Origin: Azospirillum brasilense
GTDB lineage: Bacteria; Pseudomonadota; Alphaproteobacteria; Azospirillales; Azospirillaceae
Length of the DNA: 64,000 nt
NCBI RefSeq assembly: GCF_022023855.1
Contig: NZ_CP059453.1
Coordinates: forward strand, 498,001 to 562,000
Direction of reading: 5' to 3'
In this document: positions 27,081-34,820 of the stretch, in pieces
How the letters are laid out: every line of letters begins with the position of its first letter
How positions within the stretch are numbered: position 1 is the stretch's first letter
Notes under the pieces: generated by a model
What the model was told of the DNA's origin: nothing
Seen by the model: the letters and a program-made list of their open reading frames with translations, nothing else
The model's database searches: none
Made by a program: the position numbers and the translations under genes

Positions 27081-27610
27081 GATGGTGCGACCTCCTCGCC
27101 GCGGATGATGGCGACGACGTGTTCGATGGCGAAGAGCACGATCAGGACGCCGGAGAGAACGAGCGGGATGTAGCGGACGGCTTCGGAGACGTGCAGGTTG
27201 GGGATGTAGTAGGCGGCGACGGAGGTGCCGAGGACCCAGCCGTTGTAGGCCATGCAGGCGCCGAAGACGCCGACGAGGGCGTAGATGACGATCTCGACCT
27301 TGCGGCGGATGACGTCGGGCAGCATGACGAGGAAGGATTCCAGGCCGATGTGGCCGGCGTCGCGCACCCCGACGGCGGCGCCGATGAGGGTGACGTAGAG
27401 GACCAGCACGATGGCCAGGCTCTCCGCCCAGGTCGGCGAGTCGTTCAGCACGTAGCGGCCGAAGACCTGATAGAACACCACACAGACGATGGCCATCAGG
27501 CCGACCATCGCCACGCACATCCCCGACCATGCCAGACGCGCGTTCACCCGCGTCAACAAGCGTGGGGCGGCGAGGGGGCGGACCTCTTCCAATTCAAGTT
27601 CGATGCTCAT
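27071..27610 (-). CDS. dctQ: TRAP transporter small permease (DctQ)
   Basis: A 179-aa membrane protein with four predicted helices (residues about 29-52, 63-80, 102-122 and 142-165), the DctQ topology. The sequence NDSPTWAESLAIVLVLYVTLIGAAVGVRD contains the usual W-x-E motif before helix 2. It partners DctM in the inner membrane. It lies 63 bp downstream of dctP and overlaps dctM by 10 bp. Confidence 0.92.
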   Translation of the reverse strand: MSIELELEEVRPLAAPRLLTRVNARLAWSGMCVAMVGLMAIVCVVFYQVFGRYVLNDSPTWAESLAIVLVLYVTLIGAAVGVRDAGHIGLESFLVMLPDVIRRKVEIVIYALVGVFGACMAYNGWVLGTSVAAYYIPNLHVSEAVRYIPLVLSGVLIVLFAIEHVVAIIRGEEVAPSWN

Positions 27611-27673
27611 GATGCCGTCCTTCCCGCGGGTCGCGGCGCCGGCCGGGAATGGCCGGCACCGTGACCGCGTGCC

Positions 27674-28660
27674 TTACTTCGTATCCTGGATGCGTTGGAC
27701 GAGGCCCTGCAGCTTCGGCGTGTTCGCGAACTTGGCGAACACGGGCTTCATCGCGTCGATGAATTCCTGCTTGTTCTTCACGTCGCTGATCTGGGAACCG
27801 GCCTTCTCGACGATGGCGCGGGAGGCCTCCTCACGCTCCGTCCACAGCTTGCGCATGTAGGGGACGGAATCCTTGGCGGCCTTGCGGATGGCGGCCTGGT
27901 CGTCCTTCGACAGGCGGTCCCAGGTGACCTTGGAGAAGACCAGCACCTCCGGCGCCATCGCGTGCTCGGTGCGGGTGAAGTACTTGGCCGCCTCGAAGTG
28001 GCGCGAGGATTCGTAGGACGGGTAGTTGTTCTCCGCCGCGTCGACGATGCCGGTCTTCAGGCCGGTGTAGACCTCGCCCATCGGCATCGGCGTCGGGTTG
28101 GCGCCCAGCGCCTCGATCATCGACACGAACAGGTCCGACTGCTGGACGCGGATCTTCATGCCCTTCAGGTCGGCCAGCGACGACACCGGCTTCTTGGAAT
28201 AGAGCGAGCGCGAGCCGCTGTCGTAGAAGGCCAAACCGATCAGCCCCTGGCTTTCCATGGCGGCGAGGATCTCGTCGCCGATCGGGCCGTCCAGCACGGT
28301 GTGCATGTGGTCGGTATCGCGGAAGATGAAGGGGAGGGCGACGACCATCGTCTCCGGCACGACGTTGTTCAGCGGCGCGACATTGATGCGCATCATGTCG
28401 AGGCCGCCGATCTTGATCTGCTCGATCGTGTCGCGCTCGTTGCCCAGCGCGCCGTTCGGGTAGACCTTCACGCCGAGCTTGCCGTTGCTGCGTTCGCTCA
28501 GCAGCTTGCCCATGTATTTGACCGCCTCGACGGTCGGGTAGTCGCCGGGGTGGATGTCGGCCGACCGGAAGTCGCGGGCCGACACCGGGGCGGCGAGCAG
28601 CGCGCCCGCGGCGCAGGCGGCCAGCAGCGCCATGCCGAGGCGACGGAAAGTATTCTTCAT
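27674..28660 (-). CDS. dctP: TRAP transporter substrate-binding protein (DctP)
   Basis: A 328-aa periplasmic solute receptor. The signal peptide (residues 1-28) ends at APVSA-RDFRS. The DctP fold follows, with the conserved binding region RSLYSKKPVSSLADLKGMKIRVQQSDLFVSMIEALGANPTPMPMGEVYTGLKTGIVDAAENN, where the Arg (IRVQ) normally salt-bridges a substrate carboxylate. The start at 28660 is chosen for the signal peptide; a longer frame to 28858 is AT-rich leader. It is expressed from a promoter with a GntR-type operator about 350 bp upstream, leaving an unusually long leader. The regulatory link to kdu, gap and pyk genes suggests hexuronate or unsaturated uronate transport (inference). Confidence 0.92.
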   Translation of the reverse strand: MKNTFRRLGMALLAACAAGALLAAPVSARDFRSADIHPGDYPTVEAVKYMGKLLSERSNGKLGVKVYPNGALGNERDTIEQIKIGGLDMMRINVAPLNNVVPETMVVALPFIFRDTDHMHTVLDGPIGDEILAAMESQGLIGLAFYDSGSRSLYSKKPVSSLADLKGMKIRVQQSDLFVSMIEALGANPTPMPMGEVYTGLKTGIVDAAENNYPSYESSRHFEAAKYFTRTEHAMAPEVLVFSKVTWDRLSKDDQAAIRKAAKDSVPYMRKLWTEREEASRAIVEKAGSQISDVKNKQEFIDAMKPVFAKFANTPKLQGLVQRIQDTK

Positions 28661-29005
28661 GGACCGTACTCCTGCCTTAGGAGAAGTGCCTGTTGGAGCG
28701 GAGGCGGGGTGTCGGCCCGCCGAAAATGGAAAAACGAATAGTTCCAGCGTTCGGAAGAAGCCCCGGCTGTTCGGCTGCGCGCTTCGAATAACAGCGCTGC
28801 GAAAGCGGAGGCAAAAAATAATCCCGAAGGGGATGAAGGCGCAAAATCCCGGCGCCATCGGCGCGTGCCGACGGGGGTAAAGCTGGGCTGTTCTTGTCCT
28901 TTGTTCCGAAGCGCCCGCGGCGTTCTTCCGCGCGGCTGCCCTAGTGTTGTCCGGTGAGCGGGCGGCGTCGGTTGTTCAAGCCCGTGCCACATCCCGCTGC
29001 GCTAG
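28661..29005 (-). promoter_or_regulatory. long leader between promoter and dctP
   Basis: About 345 bases without a gene separate the predicted dctP promoter (29006-29034) from the dctP start. Composition is mixed, with purine-rich AT patches near 28720-28830 (for example GGCAAAAAATAATCC) that are unusual for this genome. No known riboswitch fold, small ORF with a good start site or terminator was recognised. A structured 5' leader or an additional promoter is possible. Confidence 0.35.
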
Positions 29006-29034
29006 TTATATTAATATATCAGCTTTCAAGGCAA
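29006..29034 (-). promoter_or_regulatory. dctPQM promoter with GntR-type operator
   Basis: Read on the minus strand: -35 TTGCCT (29034-29029), a 17-bp spacer and -10 ATATAA (29011-29006). The palindromic element TTAATATATCAG (29011-29022, + strand) fills the spacer beside the -10, where a bound repressor would block RNA polymerase. The same element is found before pyk, kdgT, gap and others in this window. The binding protein is inferred to be one of the two GntR paralogues. Confidence 0.72.
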
Positions 29035-29089
29035 GCGCAAAACGGAGGCCGGAAAGCGTGACGCCAAAATGTCGCAAGCCGGATGGGGA

Positions 29090-29848
29090 TTAAAGCCGGG
29101 GCGGGGTTTGCCGCCCCGCGGCGGTGGGCGCGTCGGTGAAGTAAAGCGGTGCGGCGGCGCGCAAATCGTCGATGGCAAGCCGCAATCCGTCGAGATGGGC
29201 GCCGAGCGCCTCGACGCTGGCCTCGCGGTCGTGGGCGGCGATGGCCTCCACGATAGCGTCGTGTTCGGCGATGACTTTGGCCATCTGGCCGGGCACGGGC
29301 AGGGTCAGGCGCCGGCAGCGGTCGACCTGCACCTTCACCTGCTCCACCAGCGCCCAGAAGCCGGGAAATCCCGCGATCTCGGCGAGCAGGGCGTGGAAGC
29401 TCTCGTCGGCCTCGTGGAAGCCGTCGCGGTCGCAGGCGGCGCAGAGGTCGCGTTGCTCCTCCAGTGCCGCGCGCAGCTGGGCGATGTCACCGGCGGTGGC
29501 GCGGATGGCGGCCATCCGCACGGTGGCCTCCTCCAGCGCCTTGCGGATCACCCCGGCCTCCGGCAGGGCGGCGACCGGGATCAGGGACACATAGGTGCCC
29601 GATTGCGGGAAGACGTCGATCAGCCCCTCGTCGGCCAGCCGCAGCACCGCCTCGTGCACGGGGGTGCGGCTGACGCCGTAGGCCGCGGCGATGCGGGCCT
29701 CGGCAATGGGTTCGCCGGGTCGTCGGCGCATCCCCAGGATATCGTTCCGCAGGTCGCGGTAGATGGGAGAGGCGGAGCGCGGCGCGGGCCGGACCGTGGC
29801 GAGCCGGCGCTGTCGCGGCGGGGCGGCGGTGAGTGTGTCCGATGGCAT
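29090..29848 (-). CDS. GntR/FCD-family regulator 1
   Basis: A 252-aa FadR-subfamily GntR repressor. The winged HTH is at residues about 27-95 (IYRDLRNDILGMRRRPGEPIAEARIAAAYGVSRTPVHEAVLRLADEGLIDVFPQSGTYV). The FCD effector domain at about 105-235 keeps the metal-binding pattern: DESFH, AEHDAIVEAI and GAHLDGL. It is closely similar to the second GntR at 57375 across both domains. An operator copy (29914-29925) lies 66 bp upstream, indicating autoregulation. Family members bind sugar acids or organic acids; next to a TRAP transporter, a uronate-type ligand is plausible. Confidence 0.92.
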   Translation of the reverse strand: MPSDTLTAAPPRQRRLATVRPAPRSASPIYRDLRNDILGMRRRPGEPIAEARIAAAYGVSRTPVHEAVLRLADEGLIDVFPQSGTYVSLIPVAALPEAGVIRKALEEATVRMAAIRATAGDIAQLRAALEEQRDLCAACDRDGFHEADESFHALLAEIAGFPGFWALVEQVKVQVDRCRRLTLPVPGQMAKVIAEHDAIVEAIAAHDREASVEALGAHLDGLRLAIDDLRAAAPLYFTDAPTAAGRQTPPRL

Positions 29849-29913
29849 GAGCCACCTCGTCAGACAGGCGGGTCGCGCGGGCGTGGGCCGGCGCCCCGGT
29901 GAACGTGTGAAAG

Positions 29914-29925
29914 CTAATATATTAG
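29914..29925. promoter_or_regulatory. GntR-type operator upstream of gntR1
   Basis: CTAATATATTAG, a perfect 12-bp palindrome and the most symmetrical copy of the motif in the window. It lies 66 bp before the GntR1 start. It also contains the stop codon (TAA, 29922-29924 on the minus strand) of the EamA-type transporter gene, so operator and coding end overlap. Confidence 0.72.
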
Positions 29926-30869
29926 TGTTTGCGCCCGGTGCTGAATGGCAAAGTGTGGGGCACCCCGGGCGAAGTGTCGCACGTCTCCGCCCCCGCCCGG
30001 CGGCGCGTCTCGCGGATCAGGATCAGCAGGCCGCTGGCGATGACGATGGCGGCCCCGGCCAGCACATGGGTTCCCGGCCAGTCGCCCCAGAACAGCCATC
30101 CGAACAGGCAGGCCCAGAGGATTCCGGCGTAGTTGAACGGGCTGATGACCGCCGCCGGGGCCAGCGCGTAGGCGCGGGTGGCGAAATACTGGGCGCCGCC
30201 ACCGACCAGCCCCATCGCTGCCATCAGCGCGAAGCCCTCCGCCGTCGGCATCGTCCAGACGAAGGGCAGGGCGAAGGCGCTGAGCAGCGTGGAGAAGGCG
30301 GTGAAGTAGAAGACGGTGGTGACCGGCGCCTCCGTCCTTCCCAACTGCCGCATCGCCATCATGGCGAAGGCGTAGGCGACGGCGGCGCTCAGCCCGACCA
30401 GCGCGCCGGTGTTCAGCATGCCGCTTCCCGGCTGCACGATGACCAGAACCCCGGCGAAACCCACCGCCACCGCCCCCCAACGGTAGGGGCCGACCCGTTC
30501 CCCCAGCACCGGCACGGACAGCGCGGTCAGGAACAGCGGGGCGGAGAAGGACAGCGCCACCGCGTCGGCCATCGGCATCAGGTGATAGGACAGGAACAGC
30601 AGGACCATCGAGGTCAGGCCGATCGCCGCCCGCCAGAAATGGCCGCCGAGATGCTCCGTCCGCAGGCCGCGCCAGCCGCCGGCGCGGGCCAGCATGGCGG
30701 TGGCGGGCAGCAGGGCGAAAGCGTTGCGGAAGAAGGTCACCTCGGCCAGCGGGTAGTCCGCTGCGAGGTGCTTCGCCAGGGCGTTCAGCACCGCGTAGAG
30801 GAACACCGCCAGCAGCATGGAGACGATGCCGCTGCGCGCCTGGAGATGGCTGGGGATGGGTTGGGCCAT
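29922..30869 (-). CDS. EamA/DMT-family permease
   Basis: A 315-aa inner-membrane protein with ten predicted helices arranged as two EamA repeats (residues about 12-145 and 155-290). Typical lines are YPLAEVTFFRNAFALLPATAML in repeat 1 and FAYGLLWGDWPGT-like WLFWGDWPGTHVLAGAAIVIASGLLIL in repeat 2. It probably exports a metabolite or amino acid. The start at 30869 has AGGGCAACC upstream; the longer frame to 30911 runs into the repeat element. It follows focA after 135 bp containing the repeat, and its stop codon lies inside the gntR1 operator. Confidence 0.86.
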   Translation of the reverse strand: MAQPIPSHLQARSGIVSMLLAVFLYAVLNALAKHLAADYPLAEVTFFRNAFALLPATAMLARAGGWRGLRTEHLGGHFWRAAIGLTSMVLLFLSYHLMPMADAVALSFSAPLFLTALSVPVLGERVGPYRWGAVAVGFAGVLVIVQPGSGMLNTGALVGLSAAVAYAFAMMAMRQLGRTEAPVTTVFYFTAFSTLLSAFALPFVWTMPTAEGFALMAAMGLVGGGAQYFATRAYALAPAAVISPFNYAGILWACLFGWLFWGDWPGTHVLAGAAIVIASGLLILIRETRRRAGAETCDTSPGVPHTLPFSTGRKH

Positions 30870-30904
30870 GGTTGCCCTGCGGGTGAGGGAATGGGTTGAC
30901 CTTA

Positions 30905-30990
30905 CCCCCACCCCGGCCCTCCCCCGCTGACGCAGGGGAGGGAGAATGGTCCCCTCCCCTGCGTCAGCGGGGGAGGGTTAGGGTGGGGGC
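30905..30990. repeat. GC-rich intergenic palindrome, copy 1
   Basis: A large inverted repeat with arms of about 40 bp (CCCCCACCC...CCCTCCCCCGCTGACGCAGGGGAGGG against its complement) around an 8-nt centre. The ends CCCCCACCC/GGGTGGGGGC are shared with three other copies at 50254, 55511 and 59953. It lies between the ends of focA and the start of the EamA gene and would form a very stable RNA stem. No ORF is present. Confidence 0.85.
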
Positions 30991-31003
30991 AAAACGTCTG
31001 CCT

Positions 31004-31918
31004 TCAATGCGCCGTGCGGCGGCTCGGGCGGCGGTAGATGAACCAGTAGACGGCGCCGACCAGCACCGCGCCGCCGAACCAGTTGCCCAGCGTCACCGCG
31101 GCGAGGTTCAGCAGGAACTGCCCGACCGGGATCACTGGTGCGGCGCGGCCCAGGTCGGCCCAGAAGGAGGCGGGGGCGCCCCATTCGATCAGCAGGCCCA
31201 GCGGCACGAAATACATGTTGGCGACGCAGTGCTCGAAGCCTGCGGCGACGAAGGCGCTGACCGGGAAGACGATCGCCATGATCTTGTCGGTCACGCTGCG
31301 CGCGCCGAGCGCCAGCCACACCGCCAGGCAGACCAGCACGTTGCACAGGATGCCCAGGAAGAAGGCCTGCCCGGCGGGCAGCCCGGCCTTGGCCGTGGCG
31401 AAGTAGAGCGCCGAGGCGCCCACCGCCCCGTGGCCGAAGGCGTACTGCCCGGACAGGAAGACCAGCAGCGCCGTGCCGGCGGCGCCGACGAAGTTGCCGA
31501 TCCACACCGTCGTCCAGACCTGGAGCATCCGCCCGGTCTTCACCCGCCCGCTGGCCCAGGCCATGACCATCAGCGCGTCGCCCGTGAACAGCTGGGCGCC
31601 GCCCACGATGACCAGGATCAGCCCCAGTGAGAAGACCAGCCCGCCGAGCAGCCGGGTCACCCCGTAGGGCAGCATGCCCTCCGCACCCGACATGGCGACG
31701 GTGGCGAACAGCCCGCCCAGCGCGATGAAGGCGCCGGCCAGGACGGCGAGGGCGAACAGCGTCGCACCGTCGTAGTTGGCCTTCTTGACGCCCAGATTCT
31801 CCGCCGCGAGCGCGATGGCGTCGGGCATCAGCGCGTCGAGAGAGGACGCGGGCGGGGTTGCGGGGGAGGCGGCGGGGGAGGCGTGTGCGGCGGCCTCCGG
31901 AAGGGAATGCGTGTCCAT
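31004..31918 (-). CDS. focA: formate/nitrite transporter (FocA family)
   Basis: A 304-aa FNT-family channel with six helices. Characteristic parts are ENLGVKKANYDGATLFALAVLAGAFIALGGLFATV (first helix) and the loop GFEHCVANMYFVPLGLLI, which holds the pore histidine. The N-terminal 40 residues are Ala/Pro/Ser rich and cytosolic. It lies 28 bp downstream of pflA in the operon pyk-pflA-focA, so export or uptake of formate made by PflB is the obvious role; nitrite transport (NirC) is less likely in this context. Confidence 0.93.
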   Translation of the reverse strand: MDTHSLPEAAAHASPAASPATPPASSLDALMPDAIALAAENLGVKKANYDGATLFALAVLAGAFIALGGLFATVAMSGAEGMLPYGVTRLLGGLVFSLGLILVIVGGAQLFTGDALMVMAWASGRVKTGRMLQVWTTVWIGNFVGAAGTALLVFLSGQYAFGHGAVGASALYFATAKAGLPAGQAFFLGILCNVLVCLAVWLALGARSVTDKIMAIVFPVSAFVAAGFEHCVANMYFVPLGLLIEWGAPASFWADLGRAAPVIPVGQFLLNLAAVTLGNWFGGAVLVGAVYWFIYRRPSRRTAH

Positions 31919-31946
31919 AAAGGTGCTCCTCGTCTCGGACGGCGTC

Positions 31947-32726
31947 TCACACGGCCTTGAGGCCCTGCGTCCGGAAGATGCCGCGCACCCGCTCGGTCAG
32001 CTCCGGCGGGGGAGGCTCGGTGTTGGCCAGCGCGTAGGGCAGGCCGAGCTGCTTCCATTTGAACTCGCCCATCTTGTGGAAGGGCAGGACGTCCACCCGC
32101 TCGACCACCTCCAGGCCGGCGGCGAATTCCGCCAAGCCCTCGATCTCGTCGAGATGGTCGGTCAGGCCGGGAACCAGCACGTAGCGCAGCCAGATCGGCT
32201 TGCGCATCGCGGACAGCCGCTCGGCGAATTCCAGGGTCGGGCGCAGCGGCACGCCGGTGACGGCGCGGTAGGTGGCCTCCTTGAACGCCTTGATGTCCAG
32301 CAGCACCAGATCGACGTCGGCCAGCAGGTGGTCGTCGGCGTGGCTGCCGAGGAAGCCCGAGGTGTCCAGCGCGGTGTGCAGGCCGAGCTGCTTGGCGCCG
32401 CGGTAGATGGCCGCGCAGAATTCCGGCTGGACCAGCGGCTCGCCGCCGCTGATGGTCAGGCCGCCATGGGCGCGGTGCAGGAAATCGGCGTAGGTGGCGA
32501 TGTCGGCCAGCACGTCCGAGGACTGGGCCGGCGACCCGTCGTGCATGTGGCGGGTGTCGGGGTTGTGGCAGTACTGGCAGCGCAACGGGCATCCGGCCAG
32601 GAACAGGACGTAGCGCAAACCCGGCCCATCGACCGTGCCGCCCGTCTCCACCGAATGGACCCAGCCGCGGACCGATGCGCCCGTCCCGGCGGCGTGTGCG
32701 GGTTGGGGGGTAATCGGGCTGAGCAT
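31947..32726 (-). CDS. pflA: pyruvate formate-lyase activating enzyme
   Basis: A 259-aa radical SAM enzyme that installs the glycyl radical in PflB. The 4Fe-4S cluster motif CPLRCQYC gives Cys46, Cys50 and Cys53 (C-x3-C-x2-C). SAM-binding TISGGEPLVQPEF and the GPGLRYVLFLAGC lead-in are canonical. Length fits the family. It is the middle gene of pyk-pflA-focA, about 15 kb from pflB, an unusual split. Its activity requires strictly low oxygen. Confidence 0.95.
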   Translation of the reverse strand: MLSPITPQPAHAAGTGASVRGWVHSVETGGTVDGPGLRYVLFLAGCPLRCQYCHNPDTRHMHDGSPAQSSDVLADIATYADFLHRAHGGLTISGGEPLVQPEFCAAIYRGAKQLGLHTALDTSGFLGSHADDHLLADVDLVLLDIKAFKEATYRAVTGVPLRPTLEFAERLSAMRKPIWLRYVLVPGLTDHLDEIEGLAEFAAGLEVVERVDVLPFHKMGEFKWKQLGLPYALANTEPPPPELTERVRGIFRTQGLKAV

Positions 32727-32792
32727 GAGGCACCTCGTGAATGGGCGCCGGTGTCCGCTTCATGCGGCACCGGCGCTGTGTGCCATCCTATG

Positions 32793-34319
32793 TCAGGCCC
32801 CGGCGTCGGCCATGACCGGGGTCAATTGATCTGACCGGGCCTCCTGCGCGCTTTGCGTGTATCCGCCAGCGGGAAGAACGGGGCGCTCCACCCAGGCGAT
32901 GCGCAGGATGTTGGTCGAGCCCGGCATGCCGAAGGGCACGCCCGCGGTGATGACCAGACGCTGCCCGTCCTCCGCCAGACCGTGGGCGTAGGCGATGCGG
33001 GTCGCCTTGTGCACCATGTCGGAGAAGTTCTGGATGTCCTCGGTCAGCACGCTGTGCACGCCGTAGGCCAGCACCAGACGGCGCGAGGCGGCGACGGTCG
33101 CGGTCAGGCAGAGGATCGGCACCTCCGGGCGCTCGCGGGCGGCGCGCAGGGTGGTGGAGCCGCTGGTGGTGTAGGTGACGATGGCCGCCGCGTGGATGGT
33201 GTGGGCGACCTGCCGCGCCGCCGCGGTGATGGCGTCGGCAGCCGTCTCCTGCGGGTCGGCGTGCTGAGCGTCCATCATCGTGCGGTAGAGGTCGTCATGC
33301 TCGACCCGGCGGGCGATGCGGTCCATCATCGACACCGCCTCCACCGGGTAGGCGCCCGAGGCGGTCTCCGCCGACAGCATCACCGCGTCGGCGCCGTCGA
33401 AGACGGCGGTGGCGACGTCCGACGCCTCGGCGCGGGTCGGGGCCGGGGCGCCGATCATCGATTCGAGCATCTGGGTGGCGACGATCACCGGTTTGCCGGC
33501 CTTGCGCGCCTCGCGGATGATCCGCTTCTGGATGCTCGGCACGTCCTCCGGCGGCATTTCCACGCCAAGGTCGCCGCGGGCGACCATCACACCGTCCGAC
33601 AGCTCGACAATGCGTTCCAGATGCTGGATGGCCAGCGGTTTCTCCAGCTTGGACATCAGGGCAGCGCGTCCGGCGATCAGCTTGCGCGCCTCCGCCACGT
33701 CCTCGGGACGCTGCACGAAGGACAGCGCCACCCAGTCGACCTCCTGGTCGAGCGCGAAGACGAGGTCGGCGCGGTCCTTGGCGGTCAACGGCGACAGCGG
33801 CAGCAGAACGTCGGGCACGTTCACGCCCTTGCGGTCGGACAGCTTCGTTCCGGCCACGACGACGGTGTCGGCGTGGTCCGGGCTGCAGGCGACGATGCGC
33901 AGCCGCACCTTGCCGTCGTCCAGCAGCAGGTCGGTGTCGGGGCGCAGGGCGGCGAAGATCTCCGGGTGGGGCATGCCGACGCGGGTGGCGTCGCCCGGCT
34001 CGGCGGAGAGGTCGAGGCGGAAGGGTTGGCCCACCGTCAGCTCCACCGAACCGGCGGTGAAGCGGCCGAGCCGCAGCTTCGGCCCCTGGAGGTCGGCCAT
34101 GATGGCGATAGGCCGCTCCAGCTCACGCTCCAGGGCGCGGATGGCGCGCACGCGGGCGCCGTGGTCGTCGTGCGAGCCGTGGCTGAAGTTCAGGCGGAAG
34201 ACGTCCACGCCCGCCTCGAACAGCGAGCGGATCATCTCCGGCGAGGAGGAGGACGGACCCAGCGTGGCGACGATCTTCGTCTGCCGGAAGCGGCGGATCG
34301 GGGAGGTGGGGGCGGTCAT
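32793..34319 (-). CDS. pyk: pyruvate kinase
   Basis: A 508-aa pyruvate kinase that converts phosphoenolpyruvate and ADP to pyruvate and ATP. It carries KIVATLGPSSSSPEMIRSLFEAGVDVFRLNFSHGSHDDH at the N-terminus, the B domain (about 88-190), the catalytic MVARGDLGVEMPPEDVPSIQKRII and the TATQMLESMI region (here VATQMLESMIGAPAPTRAEASDVATAVFDGADAVMLSAETA). The C-terminal regulatory domain is complete. It is the first gene of pyk-pflA-focA, transcribed from a promoter with a GntR-type operator at 34514. It may be one of several isoenzymes; this copy appears dedicated to fermentation or uronate growth (inference). Confidence 0.96.
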   Translation of the reverse strand: MTAPTSPIRRFRQTKIVATLGPSSSSPEMIRSLFEAGVDVFRLNFSHGSHDDHGARVRAIRALERELERPIAIMADLQGPKLRLGRFTAGSVELTVGQPFRLDLSAEPGDATRVGMPHPEIFAALRPDTDLLLDDGKVRLRIVACSPDHADTVVVAGTKLSDRKGVNVPDVLLPLSPLTAKDRADLVFALDQEVDWVALSFVQRPEDVAEARKLIAGRAALMSKLEKPLAIQHLERIVELSDGVMVARGDLGVEMPPEDVPSIQKRIIREARKAGKPVIVATQMLESMIGAPAPTRAEASDVATAVFDGADAVMLSAETASGAYPVEAVSMMDRIARRVEHDDLYRTMMDAQHADPQETAADAITAAARQVAHTIHAAAIVTYTTSGSTTLRAARERPEVPILCLTATVAASRRLVLAYGVHSVLTEDIQNFSDMVHKATRIAYAHGLAEDGQRLVITAGVPFGMPGSTNILRIAWVERPVLPAGGYTQSAQEARSDQLTPVMADAGA

Positions 34320-34508
34320 ATCGAAACGGGCTCCGCAAAAGAGGGCGGGGATAGTGGGCGCGGCGCGCGGGCGTTCATCGGTAAGACCGCCGCGCCAGGG
34401 CCGGCGTGACGGGAGCGGCGCGCGGCGGTCGGTGCGGTTCTCGGGGATGCGCTCGCGGCACGGGCGGGCTTGGGCCGGCCGGGCTGCGCGTCTGTCCTTC
34501 GCAAAATA

Positions 34509-34537
34509 AAATACTAGTATATCAGATTGAAAGGCAA
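34509..34537 (-). promoter_or_regulatory. pyk-pflA-focA promoter with GntR-type operator
   Basis: On the minus strand: -35 TTGCCT (34537-34532), a 17-bp spacer and -10 GTATTT (34514-34509). The operator CTAGTATATCAG lies at 34514-34525. It shares spacing and orientation with the dctP and gap promoters. The leader to pyk is about 190 bases. Confidence 0.75.
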
Positions 34538-34820
34538 GCCCGTTCCGCCGGGCAAAGCGGCCTTTCGGCCAAAATGCCGCAGGCGCCCCCGCCCAATGGA
34601 TCGACCGGCGTGTAGGGCTTTTTGCCGAGGGGGATGGTATTGGACCCCCTTCGATTTTGGATTATTTTACCGACACGACGTGCTTTAAGACCGCTTCGGT
34701 GTGTTGGCATGGATTAAGCCAAGGGATCGGCAAATCATCGGTCCATCCGGATGCATGGGACAAATTTGAGGAACGCCGGAACAATGACGATGGTGGCTGA
34801 ATGACGCGGGCGGTGCGGCT
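34538..34820 (+). other. intergenic region before bacteriophytochrome
   Basis: About 280 bases without a gene between the divergent pyk promoter and the phytochrome start. It contains a small GGCC-TTTC-GGCC hairpin near 34558-34569 and AT-rich stretches near 34660-34690 that could hold the phytochrome promoter. No clear -35/-10 pair or regulator site was identified. Confidence 0.3.

Noticed and set aside
30905..30990. Palindrome considered as a CRISPR repeat or transposon end
   Set aside because: The four copies are far apart with no spacer ladder, no target-site duplication and no transposase; they are better described as intergenic palindromes.
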